30,038 nt of DNA from JBPBQZ01 sp050955105 (GCA_050955105.1 JBPBQZ010000143.1:1-30038), one strand, 5' to 3'. Shown: positions 16,327 through 25,206, counted from the first letter of the stretch. The notes: generated by a model from the letters alone, not told the origin. Made by a program: numbers and translations.

Positions 16327-17505
16327 ATGACCCGTTCCCAAACATCTTTTCATGCAGTCGTCGTCGGCGGCGGTCTGGTCGGCAAGTGCGCGGCACTGGC
16401 CTTGAGCCAGGCGGGCATGCGCGTAGCGCTGCTGGCCCAGCCGGCGGCACCGGCGCCCGAACCCGGCGCTGGTAGCTTCGATGCACGCGTCTATGCGCTA
16501 TCGGCCAGTTCCCAGGCCTTGCTGGAAAATCTGCGCATCTGGCAAGCCATCGACGTGTCGCGGCTCGGCCCCGTCTACGACATGCGAGTATTCGGCGACG
16601 CCTTCGCGGAATTGCATTTCTCAGCCTTCCAGGCCGCTGTGCCGCAGTTGGCGTGGATTGCCGAAGCGTCGCTGATCGAGCATGCGCTCGACGCCGCGCT
16701 GCGCTTCCTGCCACAGCTGCAATGGCGCGAAGCGCGTGCCGCCAAGCTGCTCACCACCGATGCCGCGGCAACGCTTACGCTCGACGACGGCAGCCTGCTC
16801 ACCACCGAACTCGTAATCGGCGCCGACGGTGCACATTCCTGGGTGCGCGCACAGATCGGCGCGGAAACGACTTGTCGCGACTACGGGCAAACCGGTGTGG
16901 TCGCCAACTTCCGCATCGCGCGCCCGCATGGCGAAACTGCCTTTCAATGGTTCAAGGACGGCGAAATCATCGCCTTGCTACCTTTGCCGGGGGACTATGT
17001 GTCGCTGGTCTGGTCAGCTCATACCGAACGCGCAGCGCAGCTGCTCGCCATGGATGGCGAAGTGCTGGCGGCGGAAGTCGAACGCGCCACGGGCGGTGAG
17101 GTGGGTGCGATGCAATGTGTCACCGCGGCGCGTGGCTTTCCGCTGGCACGCCAGGATGTCGATCGGCTGATCGGCCCGCGCGCCGTGCTGATCGGCGACG
17201 CCGCGCACCTGATCCATCCGCTGGCCGGCCAAGGCATGAATTTGGGATTGCGCGACGTGGCATCACTCACCGAGGTGTTGCGTCAGAAGCAATCGTTTCG
17301 CGATTTCGGCGATGCGACGCTCCTGCGCCGCTACGAACGCTCGCGTCGTGAAGATATCCGTTCGCTGACGCTGGCTACCGATGGGCTGCAACGGCTGTTC
17401 ACGCTGCCCGGCACCTTGGCGCAAGGTGTACGCAATGCCGGCATGGCACTACTGGGCAAGCAATCGCTGTTGAAGCGCTGGCTCATTACCCAGGCACTCG
17501 GTTGA
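16327..17505 (+). CDS. UbiH/UbiF-family FAD-dependent monooxygenase
   Basis: This 392-residue flavoprotein hydroxylase belongs to the family that adds hydroxyl groups to the ubiquinone ring. The ATG at 16327 places the FAD-binding loop VVVGGGLVGK at residues 10-19; the upstream in-frame extension to 16219 is not family-like. The DG motif is ELVIGADGAHSWVR. The second FAD motif GDAAHLIHPLAGQGMNLGLRD includes Asp291. Which ring position it modifies (UbiH, UbiF or UbiI-like role) cannot be decided here. Its stop is 38 bp before the ATG of the M61 peptidase gene, so the two probably form an operon. Confidence 0.9.
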   Translation: MTRSQTSFHAVVVGGGLVGKCAALALSQAGMRVALLAQPAAPAPEPGAGSFDARVYALSASSQALLENLRIWQAIDVSRLGPVYDMRVFGDAFAELHFSAFQAAVPQLAWIAEASLIEHALDAALRFLPQLQWREARAAKLLTTDAAATLTLDDGSLLTTELVIGADGAHSWVRAQIGAETTCRDYGQTGVVANFRIARPHGETAFQWFKDGEIIALLPLPGDYVSLVWSAHTERAAQLLAMDGEVLAAEVERATGGEVGAMQCVTAARGFPLARQDVDRLIGPRAVLIGDAAHLIHPLAGQGMNLGLRDVASLTEVLRQKQSFRDFGDATLLRRYERSRREDIRSLTLATDGLQRLFTLPGTLAQGVRNAGMALLGKQSLLKRWLITQALG

Positions 17506-17543
17506 AGAGCCCGGCGCCTGTCTCGTTAACTACGAATCACCCA

Positions 17544-19382
17544 ATGACTCCCATTCGCTACGTCATCACCGCCAAGCATCCCGCCGCACACTTGTTCGAA
17601 GTCACTCTCACAGTCGACGATCCCGACCTCGACGGCCAGCAGTTCGCGCTGCCCGTGTGGATTCCGGGTAGCTATATGGTGCGCGAGTTCGCGCGCAACA
17701 TCGTCACGCTGGTCGCGCGCAGCGGCAGCACTGGCCGCAAGATAGGCATCGAGAAAATCGACAAGCACAGCTGGCGCGCGCAGCCATGCGTGGGTCCGTT
17801 GATCGTCACTTATGAGATATACGCGTGGGATCTGTCGGTGCGTGCCGCGCACCTCGACGATCATGTCGGCTTCTTCAACGGCAGCAGCGTTTTCCTGGCG
17901 GTAGTGGGACGCGGCGACGCGCCTTGCCATCTCGATATTCAGCGACCGGCTGGCGAAGCCTTCACGCGCTGGCGCGTGGCCACTGCGTTGCAGGAAGCAC
18001 GCGGCACACGGCGTTACAGCTTCGGCGAATACCGCGCCGCCAACTACGACGAGTTGATCGATCAACCGGTTACGCTCGGCGATTTCGCGTTGGGGCATTT
18101 CACCGCCTGCGGTGTGCCGCACGACGTGGTCATTTCGGGGCACGTACCAAATCTCGATATGGCTCGTCTCACGGCCGATCTGCAGCCGATCTGTGAAGCG
18201 CAGATCAGCATGTTCGAGCCGCGCACTCGTCGCGCGCCGATGACGCGATACGTGTTCATGACGATGGCCGTCAGCCAGGGTTACGGCGGCCTCGAACATC
18301 GCGCGTCTACCGCACTGATTTGCAACCGCGGCGATTTGCCCGCGGTAGGAGTGAGCGGCAAGACCGACGGCTATCGCACTTACCTCGGGCTTTGCAGCCA
18401 CGAATACTTCCATACCTGGAACGTCAAGCGCATCAAGCCGGCCGCCTTCGTCCCCTACGATCTGTCGAATGAAAACTATACGAAGCTGTTGTGGCTGTTC
18501 GAGGGCTTTACCTCGTACTACGACGACTTGATGCTGCTGCGTGCCGGCGCGATCGATTCATCTCAATATCTGGCGCTGCTCGGCAAAACCGTCGCCGGAG
18601 TGCTGCGCGGCAGCGGGCGCCGCAAGCAGAGCGTGGCGGAGAGTTCCTTCGACGCGTGGACCAAGTACTACCGTCAGGATGAAAACGCCGCCAACGCGAT
18701 CGTCAGCTACTACACCAAGGGCTCGCTGGTTGCGCTGTCCTTCGACTTGGCGATTCGCGCGCAAACCGGTAATTGCAAATCACTCGACGACGTAATGCGC
18801 GCGCTGTGGGTGCGCTATGGCCGTGATTTCTATAACGGCCAGGCGCGTGGGATTGGCGAGCAAGACGTCTTGCCGTTGATCAACGAGGCCACCGGCGTCG
18901 ATTTGCGCAGCCTGTATCGATTGGCCGTCGAAGGTACCGCCGATCTGCCCCTGACCGCTTTGTTCGACCCGTTCGGCATTGCGGTCGAAGCGCGCTTCGC
19001 CGCAGCACCCGTATCGCTGGGCGTGCGCATTCAAGGTGGTGCCGATTGCACCTTGGCGGCGGTTCATGAAGACGGCGCCGCGCAGAAGGCCGGCTTGTCG
19101 GCTGGCGATGTGGTGATCGCGTGCGACGGATTGCGCGTGGCGTCCGGCAACCTCGATGCGCTGCTCGCACGTTACCGACCGCGCGACAAGGTGTTGATGC
19201 ACGCGTTTCGCCGCGATGAGCTCAAGCAGTTCGTGGTCACGCTCGATGCGCCCGACGTGCAGACCTACACGCTCACGCCATCGCTGGGCGGCAACCCGGC
19301 GCGGCGCCTGCGCGAAGCTTGGCTCGCGGGCCGCCGCAGTGCGGCGTCGACATCCGTGTCCAAGTCCCGGCGCGGCGGCTGA
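17544..19382 (+). CDS. M61 family peptidase with PDZ domain
   Basis: This 612-residue metallopeptidase is of the glycyl aminopeptidase type. The zinc site is HEYFH (His286, Glu287, His290) with Glu320 (WLFEGFTSYY) as third ligand. The N-terminal beta domain contains LPVWIPGSYMVREFARN, characteristic of M61. A PDZ domain at about residues 490-575 (GVRIQGGADCTLAAVHEDG, AGLSAGDVVIACDG) follows the catalytic region. No signal peptide is seen, so a cytoplasmic location is likely. The ATG at 17544 is favoured because MTPIRYVITAKHPAAHLFEV is where the family begins. An in-frame TTG at 17502 overlaps the upstream stop and is an alternative. Confidence 0.92.
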   Translation: MTPIRYVITAKHPAAHLFEVTLTVDDPDLDGQQFALPVWIPGSYMVREFARNIVTLVARSGSTGRKIGIEKIDKHSWRAQPCVGPLIVTYEIYAWDLSVRAAHLDDHVGFFNGSSVFLAVVGRGDAPCHLDIQRPAGEAFTRWRVATALQEARGTRRYSFGEYRAANYDELIDQPVTLGDFALGHFTACGVPHDVVISGHVPNLDMARLTADLQPICEAQISMFEPRTRRAPMTRYVFMTMAVSQGYGGLEHRASTALICNRGDLPAVGVSGKTDGYRTYLGLCSHEYFHTWNVKRIKPAAFVPYDLSNENYTKLLWLFEGFTSYYDDLMLLRAGAIDSSQYLALLGKTVAGVLRGSGRRKQSVAESSFDAWTKYYRQDENAANAIVSYYTKGSLVALSFDLAIRAQTGNCKSLDDVMRALWVRYGRDFYNGQARGIGEQDVLPLINEATGVDLRSLYRLAVEGTADLPLTALFDPFGIAVEARFAAAPVSLGVRIQGGADCTLAAVHEDGAAQKAGLSAGDVVIACDGLRVASGNLDALLARYRPRDKVLMHAFRRDELKQFVVTLDAPDVQTYTLTPSLGGNPARRLREAWLAGRRSAASTSVSKSRRGG

Positions 19383-19409
19383 GCCAAGCAATCTAGCGAG
19401 CGGCAAACC

Positions 19410-20339
19410 TCAGGCCAGAGGCGTTGGCGCGATTTCCGGCATGGGATGCCCATACCCCGGCAGCATCTTCAGCATATGTTCGACGAACACCTGCGTCTTG
19501 CGCGGCGTGAAACGGCGCGATGGCATGACGAGCTGCACGGGATCACTGCGCATCGACCAGTCAGCCAGGATCCGCGTCAAGCGCCCGCTGGCGATATCCC
19601 CGGCCGTCATCGCATCGGGCAGCGCGGCGATGCCGCAATGCACGATCGCGAGTTCCCGCAGCATCGCCACGCTATTGGCTTGCAAGGAGCCATGCATCGT
19701 CACGCTGATCTGTTGCTTGCCGCGCGACAGCGTTTCGATGCGCCGCAGTTTGCTCGCGCCCTGCAGCAATACAAAGCGGTGGCTGGCCAGATCTTCGGGG
19801 GTAGTGGGCAGGCCTGCTTCTCGCAGATACTGCGGCGAAGCGTATAAGGACTGCGTCATTTCGCAGAGCGTGCGCGTCACCATCCCGGAATCCTCCAGGC
19901 GCCCCGCGCGGATTGCCACGTCGACGCGTTCGCCCACCAGATCCACATGTCGCGAGCTCAGGTCCAGTTCGATGGTTATTTCGGGATAGTTGCGGCAGAA
20001 CGTCGCCAACGGTTCGGCCAACCATTGCGTAGCGAGGTCGGCCGGGGCGCTTACACGTAATCTGCCATGCGGGCGGCTGGTGAGTTGGCTGGCGAAGTCG
20101 CGCGCCTCTTCGACGTTTTCCAGAATGGGCAGGCAGCGCTCGTAGAAAGCTTGACCGGCTTCGGTCAGTTCCAGCCGCCGCGTGGTCTTGTCGACCAGGC
20201 GCAGCCCCATGCGCTGTTCAAGCCGCGCCAGGCGCCGACTCACGGTCGCCTTCGGCATGCCGAGCGTGAGGCCCGCACGTGTCAGGCTGCCGCCGCGCGC
20301 CACTTCTGCAAAAATCAGCATGTCGTTGAGATCTTCCAC
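19410..20339 (-). CDS. LysR-family transcriptional regulator
   Basis: This 309-residue regulator has the N-terminal winged helix-turn-helix MEDLNDMLIFAEVARGGSLTRAG... with recognition region MPKATVSRRLARLEQRMG, and a C-terminal effector-binding domain. It is typical of the CrgA/DsdC-like group with one-sided repressor or activator roles. I chose the GTG at 20339, which follows a G-rich ribosome-binding region and gives the family-standard start. An ATG at 20408 would add 23 residues. It is divergent from azoR across about 190 bp, the usual arrangement for a LysR protein controlling its neighbour. The inducer is unknown. Confidence 0.9.
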   Translation of the reverse strand: MEDLNDMLIFAEVARGGSLTRAGLTLGMPKATVSRRLARLEQRMGLRLVDKTTRRLELTEAGQAFYERCLPILENVEEARDFASQLTSRPHGRLRVSAPADLATQWLAEPLATFCRNYPEITIELDLSSRHVDLVGERVDVAIRAGRLEDSGMVTRTLCEMTQSLYASPQYLREAGLPTTPEDLASHRFVLLQGASKLRRIETLSRGKQQISVTMHGSLQANSVAMLRELAIVHCGIAALPDAMTAGDIASGRLTRILADWSMRSDPVQLVMPSRRFTPRKTQVFVEHMLKMLPGYGHPMPEIAPTPLA

Positions 20340-20410
20340 GCTTTGCCCCCGTCCCCGCCGCGCCGTTATCGTTAGTTTCAAATCCTCAACAATATATCTC
20401 GAAAACATAG

Positions 20411-20420
20411 CTAGTCGACT
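20411..20420. promoter_or_regulatory. palindrome in the lysR-azoR intergenic region, possible LysR site
   Basis: TAGTCGACTA is a perfect 10-bp palindrome between the divergent genes. It is flanked by similar CTCGAAA-type sequences on both sides (near 20398 and 20424). Position and symmetry suggest an operator. Binding by the adjacent LysR protein is inferred only from context. Confidence 0.4.
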
Positions 20421-20528
20421 AACTCGAAATAATCAACAATGGGGCCAACTTCGGGAAGCCCGGGGATATCGCGCATCCGCCTGTACCCCGGCAACCTGAC
20501 CCTTATCAATTAAAACGAGCGATTTATC

Positions 20529-21128
20529 ATGACCACCATTCTGCAAATCAATTCGGCAGCCCGTTCGCAGGGCGCGCAATCGACGCTCTTGGCGGGCGAA
20601 CTTTCCGCCCAGCTGCTGCAAAAGAATCCGGGCGCCAAACTGGTTGTCCGCGACTTGCTGAAGGGCAACCTGCCGCACCTCGACGATTCGGTGATCGGCG
20701 CGTTCTTCACGCCGGCCGACCAGCGTAACGACGCGCAGAAAGCCGTGATTGCCCGCAGCGACGAACTGATCGACGAACTGCAAGCGGCCGACATCGTAGT
20801 GATCGGCGTGCCGCTCTACAACTTCGGCGTGTCCACGCAACTGAAGGCCTATTTCGACTGGATCGCGCGTGCCGGCGTCACCTTCGCCTATTCCGCGGCG
20901 GGCGTCCCGGAAGGTCTGGTCAAGGGCAAGAAGGTCTATATCGCGACCGCGCGCGGCGGCCGCTACCAAGGCACCCCGAACGATCTGCAAACCCCTTATC
21001 TCAAAACCTTCCTGGGTTTCCTCGGCATGACCGACGTGACTTTCGTGTTTGCCGAAGGCTTCGCGATGGGACCGGAAGCCGCCGCGAACGCGCTCGCGAC
21101 TGCGCGCCAGGCGATCGCTGGCCTTTAA
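20529..21128 (+). CDS. azoR: FMN-dependent NADH:quinone oxidoreductase / azoreductase
   Basis: This 199-residue flavodoxin-fold enzyme performs two-electron reduction of quinones and azo compounds using NADH and FMN. Marks are the start MTTILQINSAAR with the FMN phosphate-binding region, PLYNFGVSTQLKAYFDWIAR (isoalloxazine-contacting and dimer segment), and ATARGGRYQGTPND. Length equals E. coli AzoR. It is divergent from a LysR gene that probably controls it, and a candidate terminator follows. Confidence 0.94.
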   Translation: MTTILQINSAARSQGAQSTLLAGELSAQLLQKNPGAKLVVRDLLKGNLPHLDDSVIGAFFTPADQRNDAQKAVIARSDELIDELQAADIVVIGVPLYNFGVSTQLKAYFDWIARAGVTFAYSAAGVPEGLVKGKKVYIATARGGRYQGTPNDLQTPYLKTFLGFLGMTDVTFVFAEGFAMGPEAAANALATARQAIAGL

Positions 21129-21137
21129 TGCGATAAC

Positions 21138-21175
21138 GGCGCTCGGCTCCCGCAAGAGCCCAGGCGCCTTGCTTT
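21138..21175 (+). terminator. candidate terminator of azoR
   Basis: GGCGC (21138-21142) pairs with GCGCC (21164-21168), and inside it GGCTC (21145-21149) pairs with GAGCC (21156-21160). The tail TTGCTTT follows. The stem has a bulge and the T-run is broken, so it is moderate. Confidence 0.5.
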
Positions 21176-21944
21176 ATAGCGCGGGCGCGGGCAACGACCA
21201 ATCGATCGCTCGACGTCCCGCCGCTTCGAGAAACGCGTTCGCGCGTTTGAAGTGATCGCATCCTAAAAAACCGCGGTGCGCCGACAGCGGCGAAGGGTGC
21301 GGCGCTTCCAGCACCAGATGGCGCGCGGCGTCGATCAGCGCGCGCTTGGCCTGCGCATGCGCGCCCCACAGCATGAACACGGTGGGCGTGTCGCGCGCCG
21401 CCAGTTCGCGGATCAACAGGTCGGTACAAGTCTCCCAACCTCGGCGCGCATGGCTTGCCGCCAACGAACGCTCCACCGTCAACACCGTATTCAGCAGCAG
21501 CACGCCCTGGCTCGCCCAGTAATCGAGGCAGCCGTGCGTCGGCGTCGGTGTGCCGAATTCATCCTTGATCTCTTTAAAGATATTTTTCAGCGAAGGCGGC
21601 GGCGGGATACCGGGCCGTACTGAAAACGCCAGCCCATGCGCCTGCGACACACCATTCACTTCGCCGTGGTAGGGGTCCTGTCCAAGAATCACCACTTCTA
21701 CCGCGGCGGGCGTTGTCAGCCGCAATGCGCGAAATACGTCATCGGGATAGATGGTTTTGCCGGCCGCCTGTTCGGCCATCAGGAATTGGTTCAGGCGCGC
21801 GTAATCGGTGCTTTGCACGAACGCTTCGAGATAACGTCGCCATGCCGGCGGCAGCTCATCGATCTGCTGAGCCAGCGTGCCGCGCTCGTCCGGCTCGCGT
21901 GAGTCGTCGTCCGCGCCGTCTTCAAACCCCAGCCCTAGCTGCAT
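21174..21944 (-). CDS. ung: uracil-DNA glycosylase, family 1
   Basis: This 256-residue enzyme removes uracil from DNA and starts base excision repair. The water-activating loop GQDPYHG carries catalytic Asp90. The leucine-loop motif HPSPLSAHRGF carries His216. SLKNIFKEIKDEFG and GVLLLNTVLTV are also diagnostic. The first 25 or so residues are acidic and poorly conserved. Its ATG overlaps the last 10 nt of the CYTH gene, so it is translationally tied to the trp cluster. It converges with azoR. Confidence 0.96.
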   Translation of the reverse strand: MQLGLGFEDGADDDSREPDERGTLAQQIDELPPAWRRYLEAFVQSTDYARLNQFLMAEQAAGKTIYPDDVFRALRLTTPAAVEVVILGQDPYHGEVNGVSQAHGLAFSVRPGIPPPPSLKNIFKEIKDEFGTPTPTHGCLDYWASQGVLLLNTVLTVERSLAASHARRGWETCTDLLIRELAARDTPTVFMLWGAHAQAKRALIDAARHLVLEAPHPSPLSAHRGFLGCDHFKRANAFLEAAGRRAIDWSLPAPAL

Positions 21945-22588
21945 AGCTGACGCCGCAAGCGATAGCCGCGCTCGGCCTTCGAGACATCCGCTGCTTGCAG
22001 TCGCGGTATTGCGGCGCGCGCCCGCGCGGCCAGCGCATGCAATGCTGCCGCACCGCTCGCATCCGAGGTCGACGCCGACTTCAGTTCCAACTCGACCTCA
22101 CTGATCGCCAGCACGCCCCGGCGGCCGCCGCATTGCGCGCTGACTTCGCCGCTATCCAGTGCTATCTCGATATCAGCCGAGCCGTCGCGAAAGCGCCAGA
22201 GCTGGCGCACGAAGTCGGTGCGAAATATCGGTTGCAGGCTCGACGCCGTGGCGCGCAGGACCGAGGCCGCCTGCGCATCGTCGCAAATCTTCAACAATGC
22301 ATCGAGCTCCAACGCCTCGCCCGCCACTGGCATTTCCCATTCGTGACGGCGATGCAGGCCTTGCTGTGCACTGCCGCCAGACTTCAGGGTTTGCAGCCAG
22401 CCCTCGGGCGTCTCGCGTAGACGCAGGGCGCTGCGAGCGCCTGCCAGCGTCTCGTCAGGCGTATCGAAATAGATATTCCTCAAGCGCACCGGCTGCCCAG
22501 GCTGGCCGACCAGCCGAGTGAAAAAGGCGGCTGCCGCGTCGGTGTCCGCCGGCTCCAGCGCCAGCTTCAGTTCCGTTTCAATGCTCAT
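21935..22588 (-). CDS. CYTH domain protein, YgiF-like triphosphatase
   Basis: This 217-residue protein starts MSIETELKLAL, containing the ExExK signature of CYTH triphosphate tunnel metalloenzymes. Further tunnel residues appear in LRNIYFDTPD, ARSALRLRETPEGWLQTLKSGG, HEWEMPV, DIEIALDSGEV and ISEVELELKS. The family hydrolyses inorganic triphosphate or related substrates in the cytoplasm. It lacks the CHAD domain found in longer relatives such as E. coli YgiF. It overlaps trpC by 4 nt (ATGA) upstream and ung by 10 nt downstream. Confidence 0.88.
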   Translation of the reverse strand: MSIETELKLALEPADTDAAAAFFTRLVGQPGQPVRLRNIYFDTPDETLAGARSALRLRETPEGWLQTLKSGGSAQQGLHRRHEWEMPVAGEALELDALLKICDDAQAASVLRATASSLQPIFRTDFVRQLWRFRDGSADIEIALDSGEVSAQCGGRRGVLAISEVELELKSASTSDASGAAALHALAARARAAIPRLQAADVSKAERGYRLRRQLCS

Positions 22589-23379
22589 GCGAAGAACAGC
22601 CCGCGCAGCGCCATCCCGGGATCATCCGCGCGCATGAAGGCTTCGCCCACCAGGAACGTCAGCACGCCGGCAGCGCGCATGCGCTCGGCGTCGGCGCGCG
22701 TCAAAATGCCGGACTCGGTAACCACAATGCGGTCATCCGGGATCGCTTCCAGCAGCCCTATGGTCGTATCGAGTGTGACCTCGAAGGTACGCAGATTACG
22801 ATTATTGATGCCGATCAGCGGTGTATTCAGTGACAACGCCGCGTCGAGTTCTGCGCGGTTATGCACTTCCACCAGCACCGCCAGCCCGTAGTGATGGGCC
22901 AGCGCTTCCAGCCCACGCATCGCTTCGGCATCGAGCAAGGCAGCGATCAACAGCACGCAGTCGGCGCCCATCGCCGCCGATTCGACGATCTGATAAGGAT
23001 CGACGATGAAATCCTTGCGCAGCGCCGGCAGGCTGCACGCTTTGCGCGCCGCTCGCAGATAAGCGACGCTGCCCTGGAAGAATTGCTCGTCCGTCAATAC
23101 CGACAGGCAAGCCGCGCCGCCGCGTTCATACGAGGCGGCGATCGCCGGCGGATCGAACGGCTCGCGCAGCACGCCTTTCGACGGGCTGGCCTTCTTGACC
23201 TCGGCGATAACGGCGGCTTGGTGCTGCGCATGCTTATGTCGGATGGCGCCGACAAAGTCGCGCCGCGCGTCGCGCGCCGCTTCAGCTTCCAGCCGCAATG
23301 CTTCGAGCGGCAGGCTGCGCATCGAGGCTTCGACCTCCGCGCGCTTGACCGCTGCAATTTTATTGAGAATGTCCGACAT
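22585..23379 (-). CDS. trpC: indole-3-glycerol phosphate synthase
   Basis: This 264-residue (beta/alpha)8-barrel enzyme closes the ring of CdRP to give indole-3-glycerol phosphate. The N-terminal ILNKIAAVKRAEVE, the catalytic AEVKKASPSKG, the strand ALRKDFIVDPYQI, EVHNRAEL, INNRNLRTFEV and VTESGI are all present. No fused TrpF domain is present. It starts 5 bp after trpD and overlaps the CYTH gene by 4 nt. Confidence 0.97.
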   Translation of the reverse strand: MSDILNKIAAVKRAEVEASMRSLPLEALRLEAEAARDARRDFVGAIRHKHAQHQAAVIAEVKKASPSKGVLREPFDPPAIAASYERGGAACLSVLTDEQFFQGSVAYLRAARKACSLPALRKDFIVDPYQIVESAAMGADCVLLIAALLDAEAMRGLEALAHHYGLAVLVEVHNRAELDAALSLNTPLIGINNRNLRTFEVTLDTTIGLLEAIPDDRIVVTESGILTRADAERMRAAGVLTFLVGEAFMRADDPGMALRGLFFA

Positions 23380-23384
23380 GGAAT

Positions 23385-24413
23385 CTAGCCTGTAAATTGC
23401 CGTGTAAAGGTGACGAACTCATGCAGCTTCGCCTGCGCGGCGCCACTTGCAATGACGTCGCGCGCGCGCTCGACGCCGGCGCTGATCGAGTCCACCCGGT
23501 TCGCCGCATACAGCGCCGCCCCGGCATTCAGAATAACGATTTCGCGTGCCGTGCTGTCCTGGTTGGCCAGCGCCGCTTCCAGCATCGCTTTCGAGTCAGC
23601 GGCGCTCTCCACACGGATCATCCGGTTCGACTTCATCGCCAACCCGAAATCTTCGGGGTGAATCCGATACTCGCGAATTTCGCCATGATGCAATTCGCCG
23701 ACCAGCGTATCCGCGCCCAACGACACCTCGTCCATGCCGTCCATGCCGTGCACCACCAGCACATGCTGCGCGCCCAGGCGCTGCAACACTCTCACGAGAA
23801 TGCCGACCAGATCGGGATGGAACACGCCCATCAACTGATTCGGCGCGCCGGCCGGGTTTGTCAGCGGGCCCAGGATATTGAAGATGGTGCGAATACCCAG
23901 TTCAGCGCGCACCGCCGCGATGTTCTTCATCGCCGGATGATGATTCGGCGCAAACATGAAGCCGATACCGGTCTGAGCCAGGCATTCGGAAACCTGCGCG
24001 GGCGTCAGCACAATATTGGCGCCCAGCGCTTCCAGCACGTCCGCGCTGCCCGACTTGCTCGACACGCCGCGGTTGCCGTGCTTGGCCACTTTCGCGCCGG
24101 CCGCGGCCGCCACGAACATCGCTGCCGTTGAGATATTGAAGGTATGCGAGCCGTCGCCGCCGGTGCCGACGATATCGACAAAATGACTGGCGTCGGCCAC
24201 CTCCACGCGCGTGGCGAATTCGCGCATCACGCTGGCCGCGGCGGCGATCTCGCCGACGGTTTCCTTCTTCACGCGCAGCCCGGTGATAATCGCCGCGCTC
24301 ATCACCGGCGACACTTCGCCTCGCATGATGAGACGCATCAGATGCTGCATCTCGTCGTTGAAAATCTCGCGATGTTCGATGGTTCTTTGCAGCGCTTGCT
24401 GCGGCGTAATCAC
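23385..24413 (-). CDS. trpD: anthranilate phosphoribosyltransferase
   Basis: This 342-residue enzyme attaches phosphoribose to anthranilate. I start it at the GTG at 24413, which begins MITPQQALQRTIEHREIF. A GGGAG lies 7 bases upstream, and the long in-frame extension to 24779 is the antisense-like shadow of trpG. The PRPP-binding GTGGDGSHTFNIST and KHGNRGVSSKSGSAD loops are clear. GTG overlaps the TGA of trpG (GTGA), indicating translational coupling. Confidence 0.96.
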   Translation of the reverse strand: MITPQQALQRTIEHREIFNDEMQHLMRLIMRGEVSPVMSAAIITGLRVKKETVGEIAAAASVMREFATRVEVADASHFVDIVGTGGDGSHTFNISTAAMFVAAAAGAKVAKHGNRGVSSKSGSADVLEALGANIVLTPAQVSECLAQTGIGFMFAPNHHPAMKNIAAVRAELGIRTIFNILGPLTNPAGAPNQLMGVFHPDLVGILVRVLQRLGAQHVLVVHGMDGMDEVSLGADTLVGELHHGEIREYRIHPEDFGLAMKSNRMIRVESAADSKAMLEAALANQDSTAREIVILNAGAALYAANRVDSISAGVERARDVIASGAAQAKLHEFVTFTRQFTG

Positions 24414-25012
24414 CGGCTGGCTCCCGCCTGCGCGACGCCGGGCGCGGCACCAACGTTGAGGAAGTTGCGCAGCAGCGCATGCCCGTGCTCGGTCAGGATC
24501 GATTCGGGATGGAACTGCACACCTTCCACCTGCAGCGCTTTGTGGCGCACGCCCATGATTTCCCCATCGGCGGTGGTCGCGCTGATTTCCAGGCAGTCGG
24601 GCAGCGTCTCGCGCTCGATCGCCAGCGAGTGATAGCGCGTCACCGAATAGCGGCGCGGCAGCCCTTCGAACACGCCCAGCCCATCGGTTTCGATATCGCT
24701 GGTCTTGCCGTGCATTACCGTCTGCGCGCGTATCACGCGTCCACCGAAGGCTTCGCCGATCGCCTGATGGCCCAGGCACACGCCCAGAATCGGCAGCCGT
24801 CCGGAGAAGTGCTTGAGCACGTCGAGCGTAATGCCCGCATTGCCAGGGTGGCTCGGCCCCGGCGACAGGCAGATGCGGTCGGGCGCCAGCCGCTCGATAT
24901 CGTCGAGTGTGATTTCGTCGTTGCGGTAGGTCCGTACGTCTTCGCCCAATTCGCCAAAATATTGGACGAGGTTGTAGGTGAACGAATCGTAGTTATCGAT
25001 CATCAGCAGCAT
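24410..25012 (-). CDS. trpG: anthranilate synthase glutamine amidotransferase subunit
   Basis: This 200-residue class I glutamine amidotransferase supplies ammonia to anthranilate synthase component I (TrpE). It could also serve aminodeoxychorismate synthase. The catalytic triad is Cys79 (GVCLGHQ), His168 and Glu170 (VQFHPES). The start MLLMIDNYDSFTYNLVQYFG is textbook, and the ATG at 25012 is preceded by AGGTG. Its partner trpE, normally directly upstream in relatives, is not in the window. Confidence 0.96.
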   Translation of the reverse strand: MLLMIDNYDSFTYNLVQYFGELGEDVRTYRNDEITLDDIERLAPDRICLSPGPSHPGNAGITLDVLKHFSGRLPILGVCLGHQAIGEAFGGRVIRAQTVMHGKTSDIETDGLGVFEGLPRRYSVTRYHSLAIERETLPDCLEISATTADGEIMGVRHKALQVEGVQFHPESILTEHGHALLRNFLNVGAAPGVAQAGASR

Positions 25013-25206
25013 GTCGCACCTGTCTTCCTGATTTGAAACGAATAATGCGCCGCCGTCTTGGGCTGGCGCGGTGGTGTGTCGAGGTTTTGGCGCGAGCATC
25101 GGCCGCTCCGACGCCAGGCGGGCGTCATTATCCTACGCACGCGAGGTTTGCAGGCGGCGGAGCGCGATTCAGTCGAAAAAGGGAAAAACTCGGCGTTTGC
25201 AAGCAT
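25003..25206 (-). CDS. possible 67-residue leader ORF of trpG
   Basis: This ORF has a strong AGGAG Shine-Dalgarno (25219-25215) eight bases before its ATG. It ends 10 nt inside trpG, as expected of a translationally coupled leader. The product is basic, beginning MLANAEFFPFSTESRS, with one Trp and no recognised domain. It does not look like TrpE. It may be a leader, the scar of a rearrangement, or a chance ORF. Confidence 0.28.
   Translation of the reverse strand: MLANAEFFPFSTESRSAACKPRVRRIMTPAWRRSGRCSRQNLDTPPRQPKTAAHYSFQIRKTGATCC

Noticed and set aside
23385..24779. 464-codon frame extending trpD upstream.
   Set aside because: The upstream part overlaps trpG in another frame; the GTG at 24413 with GGGAG gives normal TrpD.
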